DNA from: Microgenomates group bacterium GW2011_GWF2_46_18
GTDB taxonomy: Bacteria; Patescibacteriota; Microgenomatia; UBA1400; UBA12108
Length of the DNA: 48,143 nt
Reading direction: 5' to 3'
Assembly: GCA_001002415.1 (NCBI GenBank)
Contig: LCMB01000006.1
Location: 1-48,143 of the forward strand
Positions within the stretch are counted from its first letter, which is position 1; each line of letters begins with the position of its first letter. The position numbers and the translations under genes are program-made. The notes under the pieces were generated by a model. It did no database searches and was not told where the DNA came from. It saw only the letters and a program-made list of their open reading frames with translations. Positions 13,929 through 22,554 of this stretch are shown here, one piece after another.

Positions 13929-15080
13929 ATGAAAACCAATAAAGATCTTTTAACTCGTCGCGTCGCCAAGATTCTCCCTTCTAAAGAGGGGTTGGAAAAA
14001 TTAATCACCGGCAAAAAAATCCGTCTCTATCAAGGAGTAGACCCTACCTTCAAAAATCTCCATCTCGGTCATACCATCGGTTTCCGCAAACTTATGGACT
14101 TTGCCAATGCCGGCCACGAAGTTATTCTCCTCTTTGGCACCGGGACCGTCCTCGTCGGTGATCCCAGCTTGCGAGACACCGGCCGCAAGCTCATCACTCC
14201 CGAAGAGGTCGAAGCCAATATTCAGGAATGGAAAAATCAGGTTTCGCCCATTATCGACTTTGACAAGGTCGAGGTTCGCCAGAACGGTGACTGGCTTACC
14301 AAGATGACTCTCAAAGACATTATTCATGTCGCCAGTAACATCAGTGCCGTTCAACTTTTTAAACGAGACTCTTTCACCCGTCGGATCGCTAAAAACGATC
14401 CTGTCTGGTATCACGAAACCATGTACCCCTTACTCCAAGGTTACGATTCCGTTGTTATGGATGTGGATCTTGAAATTGGCGGCACCGATCAAGAATTTAA
14501 CATGCTCGTAGGGCGTGAACTCCAACGGAAAATGAACAACCGCGAAAAATACGTGCTTACCGTCCCCATGATTCTCGGTACCGATGGCAAAACTATGAGC
14601 AAATCCTCCGGCAATTGTATTTGGCTAACCGACACGGCCGAAGAGATGTACCGCAAAATTATGGCCGTCCAGGATGATCTCATCACCACCTACTTTGAGC
14701 TTTTGACCAATGTTTCCCTAGAGGAAGTTGATGCTCTAGACCCCACCCAACCGGTAGAGAACAAGAAAAAGCTAGCCTTTGATATTACTAAGCAATTTCA
14801 TGGGGAAGATGGCGCCCAAACAGCGGCCCGTCATTTCGAAACCGTGGTTCAACCTAAAGGGATTGATCCCTCCCAATCACCGATTACTCTGAAAGCCAAC
14901 CTCTTCGAAACGTTAAAAACCGCTGATCTTGGAGTGAGCAATAGCGACATCAAGCGCACCATCGAACAGGGAGGTGTAGAAATTGATGGCCAGAAAATTA
15001 CCGATCCTTTATCAGTCGTTTCGGGTAGTGAACTCAAATTTGGCAAGTCTATTCGCCGTCGCCTCGTAACTGGAGATTAA
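13929..15080 (+). CDS. tyrS: Tyrosine-tRNA ligase
   Basis: A class I synthetase of 383 residues. The HIGH-type motif is in PTFKNLHLGHT (residues about 39-49), the KMSKS motif in DGKTMSKSSGN (about 218-228), and the C-terminal S4 RNA-binding domain is complete (SNSDIKRTIEQGGVEIDGQK, then a basic RRR near the end). Length and the S4 domain separate it from TrpRS. The HLGH form and a core without the long TyrRS insertion place it near the TyrZ-type bacterial branch (moderate certainty). A 33-residue membrane peptide follows after 3 bases. Confidence 0.95.
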   Translation: MKTNKDLLTRRVAKILPSKEGLEKLITGKKIRLYQGVDPTFKNLHLGHTIGFRKLMDFANAGHEVILLFGTGTVLVGDPSLRDTGRKLITPEEVEANIQEWKNQVSPIIDFDKVEVRQNGDWLTKMTLKDIIHVASNISAVQLFKRDSFTRRIAKNDPVWYHETMYPLLQGYDSVVMDVDLEIGGTDQEFNMLVGRELQRKMNNREKYVLTVPMILGTDGKTMSKSSGNCIWLTDTAEEMYRKIMAVQDDLITTYFELLTNVSLEEVDALDPTQPVENKKKLAFDITKQFHGEDGAQTAARHFETVVQPKGIDPSQSPITLKANLFETLKTADLGVSNSDIKRTIEQGGVEIDGQKITDPLSVVSGSELKFGKSIRRRLVTGD

Positions 15081-15083
15081 AAT

Positions 15084-15185
15084 ATGACTCTAACCAAAAA
15101 ACAGCGCAAAATCTGGACTATCATCACCGCGATCTCCACTCTGGCCCTCATTTCCATGTCTTTCGCCCCCTTTTTCTTTGGCTAA
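15084..15185 (+). CDS. 33-residue single-span membrane peptide
   Basis: ATG to TAA, 33 codons, beginning 3 bases after the tyrS stop (part of GGAGATTAAAAT serves as a ribosome-binding site) and ending 15 bases before recG. The product has a basic head (LTKKQRKIW) and one hydrophobic segment of about 20 residues ending in phenylalanines. The positive-inside rule puts the N-terminus in the cytoplasm. The tight fit between two essential-type genes and the clean membrane-protein composition argue for a real gene. Function unknown. Confidence 0.55.
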   Translation: MTLTKKQRKIWTIITAISTLALISMSFAPFFFG

Positions 15186-15187
15186 GC

Positions 15188-15193
15188 TATACT
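15188..15193 (+). promoter_or_regulatory. -10 element (TATACT) 7 nt before recG
   Basis: TATACT, seven bases, ATG; no Shine-Dalgarno sequence. It starts 2 bases after the stop of the small membrane peptide. No -35 is obvious. Confidence 0.45.
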
Positions 15194-15200
15194 TGAATAC

Positions 15201-17111
15201 ATGGAATTAATCGATCTTCCTGGGGTAGGGGAGAAGACTCTTCACCTTCTTAATCTTCACGGGATTACTACCATCCCCCAACTCTTAATCTACTATCCTC
15301 GCACCTATCGCACGTACTACGCTAAAACTGCCAAGACCGTACTACAGGGTGAGTGGGTCAGCCTCCAAGGCCAATTATCTCGTCCCGTAAGCCATCACAC
15401 CGGCCGCGTGAGTACTCAGCTGAGCACTTTCCGTGACGAAACTGGCACTCTCACCATCCGTTGGTTTAATTCACCCTTTGTGACCCGTTCAGTCTCACCC
15501 GCTACCACCTACTTAGTTCGCGGTCAGCTCGATTCCTTCTCCGGCCGACTCCAAATAGTAAATCCCCAGCTGACCAAACTTAGGTTGGAGAATCCCTCCT
15601 TGCCGATCGACGAAATCCAGCCTATTTACACCCCGCTCGGCACTCTCAAATCTGGTCACCTCCGTAATTTAATTAAATCTGCCCTGGACCATCTTTCTCC
15701 TGACCCGCTTCCTCTAGCCATTCAAAACCGCTATTCTCTTCTCGATTTTGCCACAACCATTCGCTCAATCCACTTTCCCTCATCAAAGTCCGATCTCGAA
15801 AATGCCATTCACCGTTTAGCCTTTGATGAACTTTTTGCTCTTCAAAAAGAGGCACTCAAAAATCGCGAATTGGCTCAAGTTCCAACTCTTCCTCTCTCCC
15901 TCAACCAACCCGAGCTAGCCGATTTTATCGCTTCGCTTCCCTTTACCCCAACCGCCGCCCAATCCCGGGTGATTCAGGAAATTACCGCCGACCTCTCCCA
16001 ACCTCTCGCCATGCATCGCCTACTATCTGGCGAAGTGGGGAGTGGCAAAACCTTAGTTGCCGCCTACTCAGCACTTCTCACCCACTACTCTTCTCGCCGC
16101 ACCCTACTCATGGCTCCTACCCAAATTCTTGCCGAGCAACTCTTTGCCAACTTCTCTTCTCTTCTTGGCTCCCGCTGTACTCTTTCCCTCCTCACCAGTG
16201 TAAGCAAGGGGGATGTGGATGCCGACATCGTGATCGGCACTCACGCTTTGCTCAAACAAATCTCCAACTTCCACAATATCGGTCTTGTTATTATTGACGA
16301 ACAGCATCGCTTTGGGGTCGATCAGCGCTTACTCCTAACCAAACTTAATCCCGCCCCCCATTTTTTGATGATGACCGCGACCCCCATCCCTCGCACTCTC
16401 GCTATGACTGTCTTTAGTCATCTTTCGCTTTCCCGCTTGGACGAACTCCCCCAAAACCGTCTTCCCGTCAAAACCTACCATGTTACCGAAGACAAACGAG
16501 TTGCCGCCTACGACTGGATCCGCCAGGAAGTTCTTACTCATCAAAACCAGGCTTTTGTCGTCGTCCCCTTGATTGATCAAGCCGAAGACGACGAGACCTC
16601 CGCCACCCAATCACTCAAAAAACTAGAAAAAGATCTCTCCGCTCGCTTCCCCGATCTCGTTGTTGATATTATGCACGGGAGAATGAAAGGTAGTGAAAAA
16701 ACTGCTCATCTGCAAGCTTTCCGAGACGGCCACACCCAAATCCTCGTTGCCACCAGCATGATTGAAGTTGGTCTTGATATCCCCGAAGCCAATATTATGG
16801 TTATCGAAAATGCCGATCGCTTTGGTTTAGCTACCCTGCATCAGCTTCGAGGTCGAGTCGGTCGCGGTGGCAAACAAGGCCACTGTCTCCTCTTTGCGCA
16901 TCAGCCTAGCGAGAAAGCGCTGGCGCGTCTTGCCTATTTTGTCCGGGAAAAGGACGGTGCCAAACTGGCCGAATTTGATCTTGCTTCCCGTGGCCCTGGT
17001 GAACTCTACGGTACTACTCAGCATGGTTTCTTCTCCCTCCGTTTTGCCTCTATCTATGATCAAGCTTTATTGCGCCAAACTGCCGAAGCTGTTAAAATGC
17101 TCTCTATATGA
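15201..17111 (+). CDS. recG: ATP-dependent DNA helicase RecG
   Basis: Branch-migrating helicase that rescues stalled forks. At 636 residues it is slightly shorter than typical RecG (about 690). An N-terminal wedge/OB domain (about 1-170) is followed by the helicase core: Walker A GEVGSGKT (usual form GDVGSGKT), the DEQH box in IIDEQHRFGVDQR, motif III TATPIPRT, motif V/VI ATSMIEVGLDIPEANIMVIENADRFG and QLRGRVGRG. The C-terminal TRG hairpin region is present (DLASRGPGELYGTTQHG). The stop overlaps the rpmF ATG as ATGA. The ATG has a TATACT 7 nt upstream. Confidence 0.96.
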   Translation: MELIDLPGVGEKTLHLLNLHGITTIPQLLIYYPRTYRTYYAKTAKTVLQGEWVSLQGQLSRPVSHHTGRVSTQLSTFRDETGTLTIRWFNSPFVTRSVSPATTYLVRGQLDSFSGRLQIVNPQLTKLRLENPSLPIDEIQPIYTPLGTLKSGHLRNLIKSALDHLSPDPLPLAIQNRYSLLDFATTIRSIHFPSSKSDLENAIHRLAFDELFALQKEALKNRELAQVPTLPLSLNQPELADFIASLPFTPTAAQSRVIQEITADLSQPLAMHRLLSGEVGSGKTLVAAYSALLTHYSSRRTLLMAPTQILAEQLFANFSSLLGSRCTLSLLTSVSKGDVDADIVIGTHALLKQISNFHNIGLVIIDEQHRFGVDQRLLLTKLNPAPHFLMMTATPIPRTLAMTVFSHLSLSRLDELPQNRLPVKTYHVTEDKRVAAYDWIRQEVLTHQNQAFVVVPLIDQAEDDETSATQSLKKLEKDLSARFPDLVVDIMHGRMKGSEKTAHLQAFRDGHTQILVATSMIEVGLDIPEANIMVIENADRFGLATLHQLRGRVGRGGKQGHCLLFAHQPSEKALARLAYFVREKDGAKLAEFDLASRGPGELYGTTQHGFFSLRFASIYDQALLRQTAEAVKMLSI

Positions 17112-17257
17112 CACCGCTACCCAAACGTCGCTGGTCTACTCGTCGCCAAGGCAAGCGCCGCGCCAGTATCAAACTCCAGCTTCCCCAACTCACCACCTGC
17201 AAAAACTGTGGTCAATCCAAACGTTCCCATTCCCTCTGCGCTAACTGCAACCAATAA
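17108..17257 (+). CDS. rpmF: 50S ribosomal protein bL32
   Basis: A 49-codon gene overlapping recG by 4 bases. The product has the bL32 layout: PKRRWSTRRQGKRRAS (basic N-terminus after PxPKRR), then a zinc ribbon with CKNC and CANC separated by 12 residues (all four cysteines retained). The N-terminal half is slightly reduced compared with the usual 56-60 residues. It is short, but the family call is clear from sequence. nusB starts 3 bases later. Confidence 0.9.
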   Translation: MTPLPKRRWSTRRQGKRRASIKLQLPQLTTCKNCGQSKRSHSLCANCNQ

Positions 17258-17260
17258 CTC

Positions 17261-17587
17261 ATGAAAACCTCCTCCGACCCTCGTCACAAAAAGAGAATTC
17301 TCCAAGTTCAAGCTCAATTTTCCCAGAGTTTTCACCCTGGTTTTACTACTCCCGTCGATCCCACGATCAGCCTCGCCGCTCCCGAGTGGCCGCTGTCCAA
17401 AATTAACAAAATTGATCTGGCTATTCTGCGAGTTGCTACCGACGAACTTCTCCATTCCGACACTCCTCCCAAAGTAGTGATCGACGAAGCTGTCGAGATC
17501 GCCAAAACCTACGGTACCGAAAGCAGTGCTAGTTTTGTGAATGGTGTCCTTGGCACTATTCTGAAAGGACTTCATGCCGAAAAATAA
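17261..17587 (+). CDS. nusB: NusB-like transcription antitermination factor (short)
   Basis: Pairs with NusE (S10) at boxA RNA in rRNA antitermination. The conserved C-terminal half is clear: [36 protein letters not shown] and [10 protein letters not shown]. At 108 residues it is shorter than usual (about 130-150); the shortening is in the N-terminal helical part, although the opening [15 protein letters not shown] is recognisable as the usual R..AR..alQ..Y segment. It overlaps rnc by 14 bases. Confidence 0.88.
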   Translation: MKTSSDPRHKKRILQVQAQFSQSFHPGFTTPVDPTISLAAPEWPLSKINKIDLAILRVATDELLHSDTPPKVVIDEAVEIAKTYGTESSASFVNGVLGTILKGLHAEK

Positions 17588-18269
17588 TCTCGTCCCGCTT
17601 TTATCTCAACTTAACTTAACTCCTAAAAATGAACACTTGATCCACAACGCTTTCGTTCACCGCTCATATCTCAACGAATCCAAAGATTTTGAAGAAAGTA
17701 ATGAACGCCTGGAATACTTAGGAGATGCAGTTCTTGAACTGATTGTTTCTCAATATCTTTTTGAGTCCTATCCCGATTTCCAGGAGGGTATGCTCACTAA
17801 TCTGCGCGCCGCCCTCGTTCGCACCGAAAGTCTCGCACTCGTGGCTACCGAGCTAGGCTTTCCCCCCCTCCTCTTAATGAGTAAAGGCGAAGAAGCTACC
17901 GGCGGCCGCCAAAATATTTCTATCCTCGCCGACACCTTCGAAGCCTTTTTAGGGGCTCTTTATCTCGATCAAGGACTCGTTCCTTGTCAACAAATTCTCG
18001 AAGTTCATCTTCTCCCTCAAACCAAAACCATTCTCAAAACCCAAGCCTACAAGGACAACAAATCACTTCTGCAGGAAATCGCTCAAGCCAGATATAAAGC
18101 AACTCCTCTCTATTCTCTCTTGACCGAATCTGGTCCTGATCATGACAAAAATTTTGTCATGCAAGTGACCATCGATGGCAAGAATTATGCCGAAGGGCAG
18201 GGGAAGAGCAAACAAGCCGCCCAAGAGGACGCCGCTTATCACACCCTTGAGCAGATCACCAAATCTTGA
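17574..18269 (+). CDS. rnc: Ribonuclease III
   Basis: Double-strand-specific endonuclease for rRNA and mRNA processing, 231 residues. The catalytic signature [14 protein letters not shown] is at about residues 42-55, and a second acidic set is in [15 protein letters not shown]. The C-terminal dsRNA-binding domain spans about 160-228 ([14 protein letters not shown] ... [23 protein letters not shown]). It starts inside the end of nusB, so the two are translationally coupled. The next gene, rpsP, appears to have its own -10 across the rnc stop region. Confidence 0.96.
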   Translation: MPKNNLVPLLSQLNLTPKNEHLIHNAFVHRSYLNESKDFEESNERLEYLGDAVLELIVSQYLFESYPDFQEGMLTNLRAALVRTESLALVATELGFPPLLLMSKGEEATGGRQNISILADTFEAFLGALYLDQGLVPCQQILEVHLLPQTKTILKTQAYKDNKSLLQEIAQARYKATPLYSLLTESGPDHDKNFVMQVTIDGKNYAEGQGKSKQAAQEDAAYHTLEQITKS

Positions 18270-18275
18270 TACAAT
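18267..18275 (+). promoter_or_regulatory. Extended -10 promoter of rpsP
   Basis: TG-A-TACAAT overlapping the rnc stop and ending 7 nt before ATG 18283, without a Shine-Dalgarno sequence; a leaderless arrangement. Confidence 0.5.
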
Positions 18276-18282
18276 ACCACCT

Positions 18283-18552
18283 ATGCTCAAAATCAAACTC
18301 TCACGCGTCGGCAAAAAGGGACAACCCCAATACCGTATCGTCGTCCAAGAAGAACACAGTAAACTGACCGGAACCAACAAAGCACAGCTCGGATTCTACA
18401 ATCCCAGTACCAACCCCTCCCAAATCAAACTTGATCACACCGCCTATCTTCACTGGCTTAGTCTCGGCGCCCAGCCCACTAGCACCGTCCGTAATCTCGC
18501 CAGTAAAAACGCTCCTGCTGCCAAAAAACCCAAATCAACCAAGAAAATCTAA
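18283..18552 (+). CDS. rpsP: 30S ribosomal protein bS16
   Basis: 89 residues starting MLKIKLSRVGKKGQPQYRIVV, the diagnostic bS16 N-terminus, followed by the LGFYNPSTNP segment (usual iG.YnP). The C-terminus is lysine- and alanine-rich. A longer open frame reaches back to 18175, but it would overlap rnc and the family start is at 18283, where a TGn-TACAAT element lies 7 nt upstream. A KH-domain protein follows, as in many bacteria (rpsP-khpA order). Confidence 0.95.
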   Translation: MLKIKLSRVGKKGQPQYRIVVQEEHSKLTGTNKAQLGFYNPSTNPSQIKLDHTAYLHWLSLGAQPTSTVRNLASKNAPAAKKPKSTKKI

Positions 18553-18583
18553 CATCTATTATCTATATTAATCAAGGAGCCCC

Positions 18584-18916
18584 ATGCAAGAAGTCCTCGA
18601 ATTTGTTCTCAAAAATATCGTAACTCACCCAGACGATGTCAAAATCGATACGGCTGACGAAGCCGGTACTACCAACTATCTTATTACCGTTCACAGTGAC
18701 GATGTTGGCCGAATTATTGGCAAAGAAGGCAAAGTTATCAAAGCTATCCGCACCATTATGCGGGTGATCGCCATCCAAAAGGGTGTTCACGTCCGCGTCT
18801 CAGTCCTTTCCGAAAACTCCGCTCCCACCGAACCTACCGAACCCACTCCTGCTCCCGAAGAAGCTCCTGCTCCCGAAGAGGTTCCTCCTACTGATGGTCT
18901 TACGGTTGAGGTGTAA
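18584..18916 (+). CDS. khpA: KH-domain RNA-binding protein KhpA (YlqC family) with acidic tail
   Basis: The first 78 residues match the KhpA/YlqC family: the KH fold with the GxxG loop in GRIIGKEGKVIKAIRTIM. KhpA normally ends there (75-80 residues). This one has an extra 30-residue tail of proline, glutamate and alanine with two near-repeats of APAPEE/PAPEEV, likely disordered. The partner is usually KhpB/Jag; none is seen in this window. AAGGAG lies a few bases before the ATG. Its last 17 bases overlap the convergent pilO. Confidence 0.88.
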   Translation: MQEVLEFVLKNIVTHPDDVKIDTADEAGTTNYLITVHSDDVGRIIGKEGKVIKAIRTIMRVIAIQKGVHVRVSVLSENSAPTEPTEPTPAPEEAPAPEEVPPTDGLTVEV

Positions 18917-19649
18917 AAAGACTAGCTCTCCCAACTACCTCTCCTGCTGTCTCTGCAAGTTCTGGCGCTACATATCGGCGATACCCAGATAATCGGGTAA
19001 AATATTCCTCTTCTTTTTGATCAAATAGGGTAATCTGTCCTTTTACCCCCACAGAGTCCGCTCCCGCCCACAACATCCCCAACCCCAGGGACAGGGTGTA
19101 TTCTCCCTCCTCGCTGGCGCTTACTTTTACATCCCCAATCTGCATGAGTGGTAAGGTAGTTTCAACCGTTCGCAAAAACGCATAAATACTCTCCTGTGAG
19201 CCGGTAATCTTGATTTCTGTATCCAAACTATCCAGCTTCAAATCTGGCGTTCTGGCTGTTTTCCCTTTGGTAGTAGCACTTGTGCTGGCCGCTTTGATCT
19301 CTCCTCCCTCCAAACTAATTCCGCCAAAGCTGACCCCCAATTCCTGCGACAACCCACTAATTGCCGTCAAATACAGCATCACATCCCGCTTAGGTGGCAA
19401 AGCCGCATCCAACACGGTTACCCTCTCTTTTAAGACACTCTGATCAATTCCTGCCAAAATACTAACTTTCTTCGCCAAGTCTTCCAGTTCTTCAGTTTTA
19501 GTCCGTAGCTGTTTGGTCGTTTTGTTAATGGATCCTATTAGTGGCAAAGCCACCAGCAAAATCATCAATCCCGCGACTCCCGCAATAATTATAGCCAAGA
19601 CCAAACTGCGGTGACGTGTAATCAATCCTGTCAAAACGTTTTCCTTCAT
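18900..19649 (-). CDS. pilO: Type IV pilus inner-membrane protein PilO-like
   Basis: 249 residues: cytoplasmic head, one membrane span (about 17-38: LVLAIIIAGVAGLMILLVALPL), a coiled coil (about 40-68), then a ferredoxin-like periplasmic domain with the FLRTVETTLPLMQIGDV segment typical of PilO. It dimerises with PilN and joins PilM to the pilus assembly platform. The ATG directly follows the pilN stop (TAGATG), as expected in a pilMNO operon. No PilP or PilQ is present, consistent with a cell lacking an outer membrane. Confidence 0.82.
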   Translation of the reverse strand: MKENVLTGLITRHRSLVLAIIIAGVAGLMILLVALPLIGSINKTTKQLRTKTEELEDLAKKVSILAGIDQSVLKERVTVLDAALPPKRDVMLYLTAISGLSQELGVSFGGISLEGGEIKAASTSATTKGKTARTPDLKLDSLDTEIKITGSQESIYAFLRTVETTLPLMQIGDVKVSASEEGEYTLSLGLGMLWAGADSVGVKGQITLFDQKEEEYFTRLSGYRRYVAPELAETAGEVVGRASLFTPQP

Positions 19650-20195
19650 CTAACTACCTTTCGCTATACTTAAATCAAGTGTCAACTGATAATTTTGTTC
19701 AGAATCCTGGCTAACTCCGCGCGAAACTACCTGGCTAAAAAACGAGTTCTCCTGTTTAAAGTAATCAATCGCCGCATTAAACGCGGATACATCCAAGGCT
19801 GTGAGCTGGATTCGAACCGTATAACCATCCAAAAACTCCATACTACTGATATTTACTCCCGGGATCACAATCGCGAACAGTTCCTGCAATGCCTGCCGTG
19901 CCAATGACTGATCATCCAAAAACTCTGTAATCAATCCCAATCGGCTTTTCAAATAAAGCTGCTCTGCGTTAGCCTGGGTGAATGCCTGCAACTCGGCAGC
20001 TGCCTGGGCAATTTCCCCCTGAACGTTTGTTAGCTTCTGCTTCATAAAAAAGTTCCAAAGAGTAAGCGCCACTACCACTACTCCGACACTAATTCCCGCT
20101 ACCAAACTGAGCCGCAAGTAGTTTCGTTCCCGCTGATAATCCTTCTCCGTTAGGGTGCGCTTATTCTTTAGCAAATTAACTTGTAAATTGGCCAT
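19650..20195 (-). CDS. pilN: Type IV pilus assembly protein PilN-like
   Basis: 181 residues with the short cytoplasmic N-terminus that docks into PilM (NLLKNKRTLTEKDYQ, related to the INLLP motif), a membrane span at about 30-50, a coiled coil and a ferredoxin-like domain (GVNISSMEFLDGYTVRIQLTALD). AGGAG lies upstream of the ATG. It is 8 bases downstream of pilM and abuts pilO. Confidence 0.82.
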   Translation of the reverse strand: MANLQVNLLKNKRTLTEKDYQRERNYLRLSLVAGISVGVVVVALTLWNFFMKQKLTNVQGEIAQAAAELQAFTQANAEQLYLKSRLGLITEFLDDQSLARQALQELFAIVIPGVNISSMEFLDGYTVRIQLTALDVSAFNAAIDYFKQENSFFSQVVSRGVSQDSEQNYQLTLDLSIAKGS

Positions 20196-20203
20196 AATAA
20201 CTC

Positions 20204-21226
20204 CTAAAACACCCGCATAGCTAACCCGATCGAGACCGCATAACTAGCTCGGTCCTTGGGGATCACCACTCCCTTTACCGGCTTCGCCCACGCCATAGGG
20301 TCAGCCATCACCACTTCAATCCCCCCAAACACTCCCGACAAATATGCCGGTAGTCCTGGTAGATAAGCCCCACCTCCCGATAACACCACTCGGTCAACCT
20401 TGGTTTTTTGCACGGTTAAATAGTTCTCCATCGCTTTTCTCATCTCTCCGACCAATGATTCCAGAGCCAAAAGTAACCCCGTTCGGACTTTTCCTTCCAT
20501 CATCGTTTCATCTAATCCATAGGTCCGTTTGTACTCTTCAGCCTGGGGTAGGGGAAGTGCCAGCGATTGGGCTAAGGCTCTGGTTAAGGCTACTCCGCCG
20601 ATTTGGGCCACATACGAAAATACCAATTCTCCATGGTCAACTATCGCCAGTACACTCGATAACGATCCCAAATTGACCAACATACTAGTAACGTCCGGCG
20701 TTCCAAACGTAAGCGATCGGGTTAGGGCCACCATCTCACTTTCAATCGCAATCGGCTCTAGCCCACACCCAATCACCAAATCCGTCACTTCGGTCAAATA
20801 TTTCTTCGTAGCCGCAACCAAATACACACTCATCTTCCCTTCTTTACCTGCCGCTGCCTGTTTAACTACCGTGTAATCAATCTCTACTTCCGAAACTGGT
20901 ACCGGGATAAACTGCTCCGCCTCCCATTTGATTGCACTGGCTAGCTCCGCATCCGACATTTTAGGCATTTCGACTATCCGGCTAAATACCTTGGCCTCCG
21001 GTACTGCCACTACCACTCTTCTTTCTCTAATCCCGCTCTCTTTAAGTGCCTGTTTCACCGCCCCAGTTGCACTCAATACCACCTGCTGATCGGCAAAATC
21101 CAGTGACCCCGCCGGGTTACTCACTCCCCCTATGGCATTTAACACAAACCCCTTGGTTCCGGTCAAAGTCAGCTGACACACCTTAATTGCGGTTGCCCCC
21201 AAATCCAAAGCAAAAAATGATCCCAT
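20204..21226 (-). CDS. pilM: Type IV pilus actin-like ATPase PilM
   Basis: 340 residues of the FtsA/actin fold: FFALDLGATAIKV (phosphate 1), then VVVAVPEAKVFSRIVEMPKMSDAELASAIKWEAEQFIPVP, the PilM signature region; MLVNLGSLSSVLAIV (phosphate 2) and VVLSGGGAYLPGLPAYL (adenosine loop). It is the cytoplasmic ring component that binds the PilN tail. AGAGGAG provides a ribosome-binding site, and several -10-like hexamers lie upstream (21245-21290), so this unit appears to be leadered, unlike many others here. Confidence 0.93.
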   Translation of the reverse strand: MGSFFALDLGATAIKVCQLTLTGTKGFVLNAIGGVSNPAGSLDFADQQVVLSATGAVKQALKESGIRERRVVVAVPEAKVFSRIVEMPKMSDAELASAIKWEAEQFIPVPVSEVEIDYTVVKQAAAGKEGKMSVYLVAATKKYLTEVTDLVIGCGLEPIAIESEMVALTRSLTFGTPDVTSMLVNLGSLSSVLAIVDHGELVFSYVAQIGGVALTRALAQSLALPLPQAEEYKRTYGLDETMMEGKVRTGLLLALESLVGEMRKAMENYLTVQKTKVDRVVLSGGGAYLPGLPAYLSGVFGGIEVVMADPMAWAKPVKGVVIPKDRASYAVSIGLAMRVF

Positions 21227-21283
21227 GGGCAGATTACTCCTCTAAATGTTATCTATGCTATCTTCTACTATATACTAGCCTCT

Positions 21284-22087
21284 CTATTTCACAATAGTCC
21301 CAGCCGCAAATACCGCGTAATCAAATACGCTTCCCGAGGCATCGAGCCCCCTCTTAACTTCGATTTCCTGTTTAGCGTCCCCGCCGCCCGCCACCGATTT
21401 AACCAAATACAACTGAGTCGTTAGCGGACTTCCCGCCGCCCCCACAACCTGCAGGGTTGCTCCATGATAAATCATTTTTACTCTCAATACCCCCTCACTT
21501 CCCACCTCAATCGGATGATTTTTGGCACTTAAATAAGTCGCATTGACCCCCGAACTCACCGCAAAACTATTGCTGGTAGTTAAAGCAGCATGGCAACTCG
21601 ATGGGTTGTAATATGCCCGCTTTGTTGCTCCTGTCGTTGGAATCTGAGTTACCTCGATAGCTGCCGGTACCGTCCCACTACCTTCTACTCCACACCCAGG
21701 ATCTTCCGCCGTATTCTTTTTAGTCCATCTCAAAGTAATGGTAGCTCCAGTATAATCCGTCAAATCTATCTGGGCAGTATCGCCCTCAGCCAAATACAGG
21801 GAGTGAGATTGTAGTTCCTGAACTTTATAAAAACCAGTGACATTCCCCGTACTGTCTCCAATAGTTACATTACCCGTATTCACCGTCCCTTGTCTAAGTT
21901 CATTGAGAGCATTCTCGATTCCTCCCTCAGCCAAACTAAAAGCCGCTCCACTCTCTCTTTCCTGCCTGGACAAAGTCGTATCGGCCAAACTCCGTAGAGC
22001 TACCGATAATACTAAGGAAATCAATAACCCCATGACTACCAACAAGACCAATCCCACCTGCCCACTCTGCAATTCTTTTTGTTTCAC
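21284..22087 (-). CDS. PilX-like minor pilus protein
   Basis: 267 residues. The N-terminus GQVGLVLLVVMGLLISLVLSVALRSL followed by ERESGAAFSLAEGGIENALNEL matches PilX/GspK-type N-terminal regions (GxVLVVxL...AxxAAEAGIE), without the classical FTLIE cleavage site. The rest is a beta-rich exported domain with two pairs of cysteines. In many bacteria pilX follows fimT-pilV-pilW; here it is divergent from the prepilin cluster, 53 bases away. The start is GTG. Confidence 0.72.
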   Translation of the reverse strand: MKQKELQSGQVGLVLLVVMGLLISLVLSVALRSLADTTLSRQERESGAAFSLAEGGIENALNELRQGTVNTGNVTIGDSTGNVTGFYKVQELQSHSLYLAEGDTAQIDLTDYTGATITLRWTKKNTAEDPGCGVEGSGTVPAAIEVTQIPTTGATKRAYYNPSSCHAALTTSNSFAVSSGVNATYLSAKNHPIEVGSEGVLRVKMIYHGATLQVVGAAGSPLTTQLYLVKSVAGGGDAKQEIEVKRGLDASGSVFDYAVFAAGTIVK

Positions 22088-22105
22088 CCCTCTATCAAAG
22101 CAAAC

Positions 22106-22134
22106 TTGACCCCATCCGTCAATTACGCCATACT
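22106..22134 (+). promoter_or_regulatory. Promoter of the prepilin cluster
   Basis: TTGACC (22106-22111), a 17-base spacer, CATACT (22129-22134), then exactly 6 bases and the GTG start at 22141. No Shine-Dalgarno sequence. It implies a leaderless message starting with GTG. Confidence 0.6.
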
Positions 22135-22140
22135 CAAAGA

Positions 22141-22554
22141 GTGAAAGGTTTTACTTTAATCGAGCTTCTTGTAGTAATGGCCATCCTTGGTATTCTCTCG
22201 GTCATCGGCTTTGGCAGTTTCCAATCCGCTAGAATCAAAGCTCAAGACGCCAAAACCAAATCCGATCTTGCTCAGGTTGCTAAAAGCCTCGAAGCGTACC
22301 AAAACGATCATCGCACTTATCCAACCACTGATCTTACTTGGGGAGCAGCCTTTACCGATGGTACTACCATATATTTTGCCAAACTTCCCGAAGCTCCCAC
22401 CGGTAACTATTACTATGCTTCCGACGGTACCGGTTTTACTCTCTATGGTCGCCTTCAAAACAGCGATGATCCCGCTATCGAAGTCTTTGATCCCCCAATA
22501 GATTGTGGTACCGTCGTGTGCAATTACAAAATTACCAGTAGTAACCTCCCATGA
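22141..22554 (+). CDS. Type IV prepilin-like protein 1
   Basis: 137 residues, GTG start. The class III signal is MKG/FTLIELLVVMAILGILSVIGF, cleaved after Gly3 by PilD, with Glu5 of the mature protein present. The body (ARIKAQDAKTKSDLAQVAKSLEAYQNDHRTYP) is the GspG/PilE-like alpha1-loop with the YPTT turn, and a C-terminal disulfide is likely (CGTVVC). First gene of a six-gene prepilin run read from the 22106 promoter; it overlaps the next gene by 4 bases. Confidence 0.88.
   Translation: MKGFTLIELLVVMAILGILSVIGFGSFQSARIKAQDAKTKSDLAQVAKSLEAYQNDHRTYPTTDLTWGAAFTDGTTIYFAKLPEAPTGNYYYASDGTGFTLYGRLQNSDDPAIEVFDPPIDCGTVVCNYKITSSNLP

Noticed and set aside
18175-18282. N-terminal extension of rpsP from 18175
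   Set aside because: It overlaps rnc in another frame; bS16 starts at MLKIKLSRVG, where a -10 element lies 7 nt upstream.
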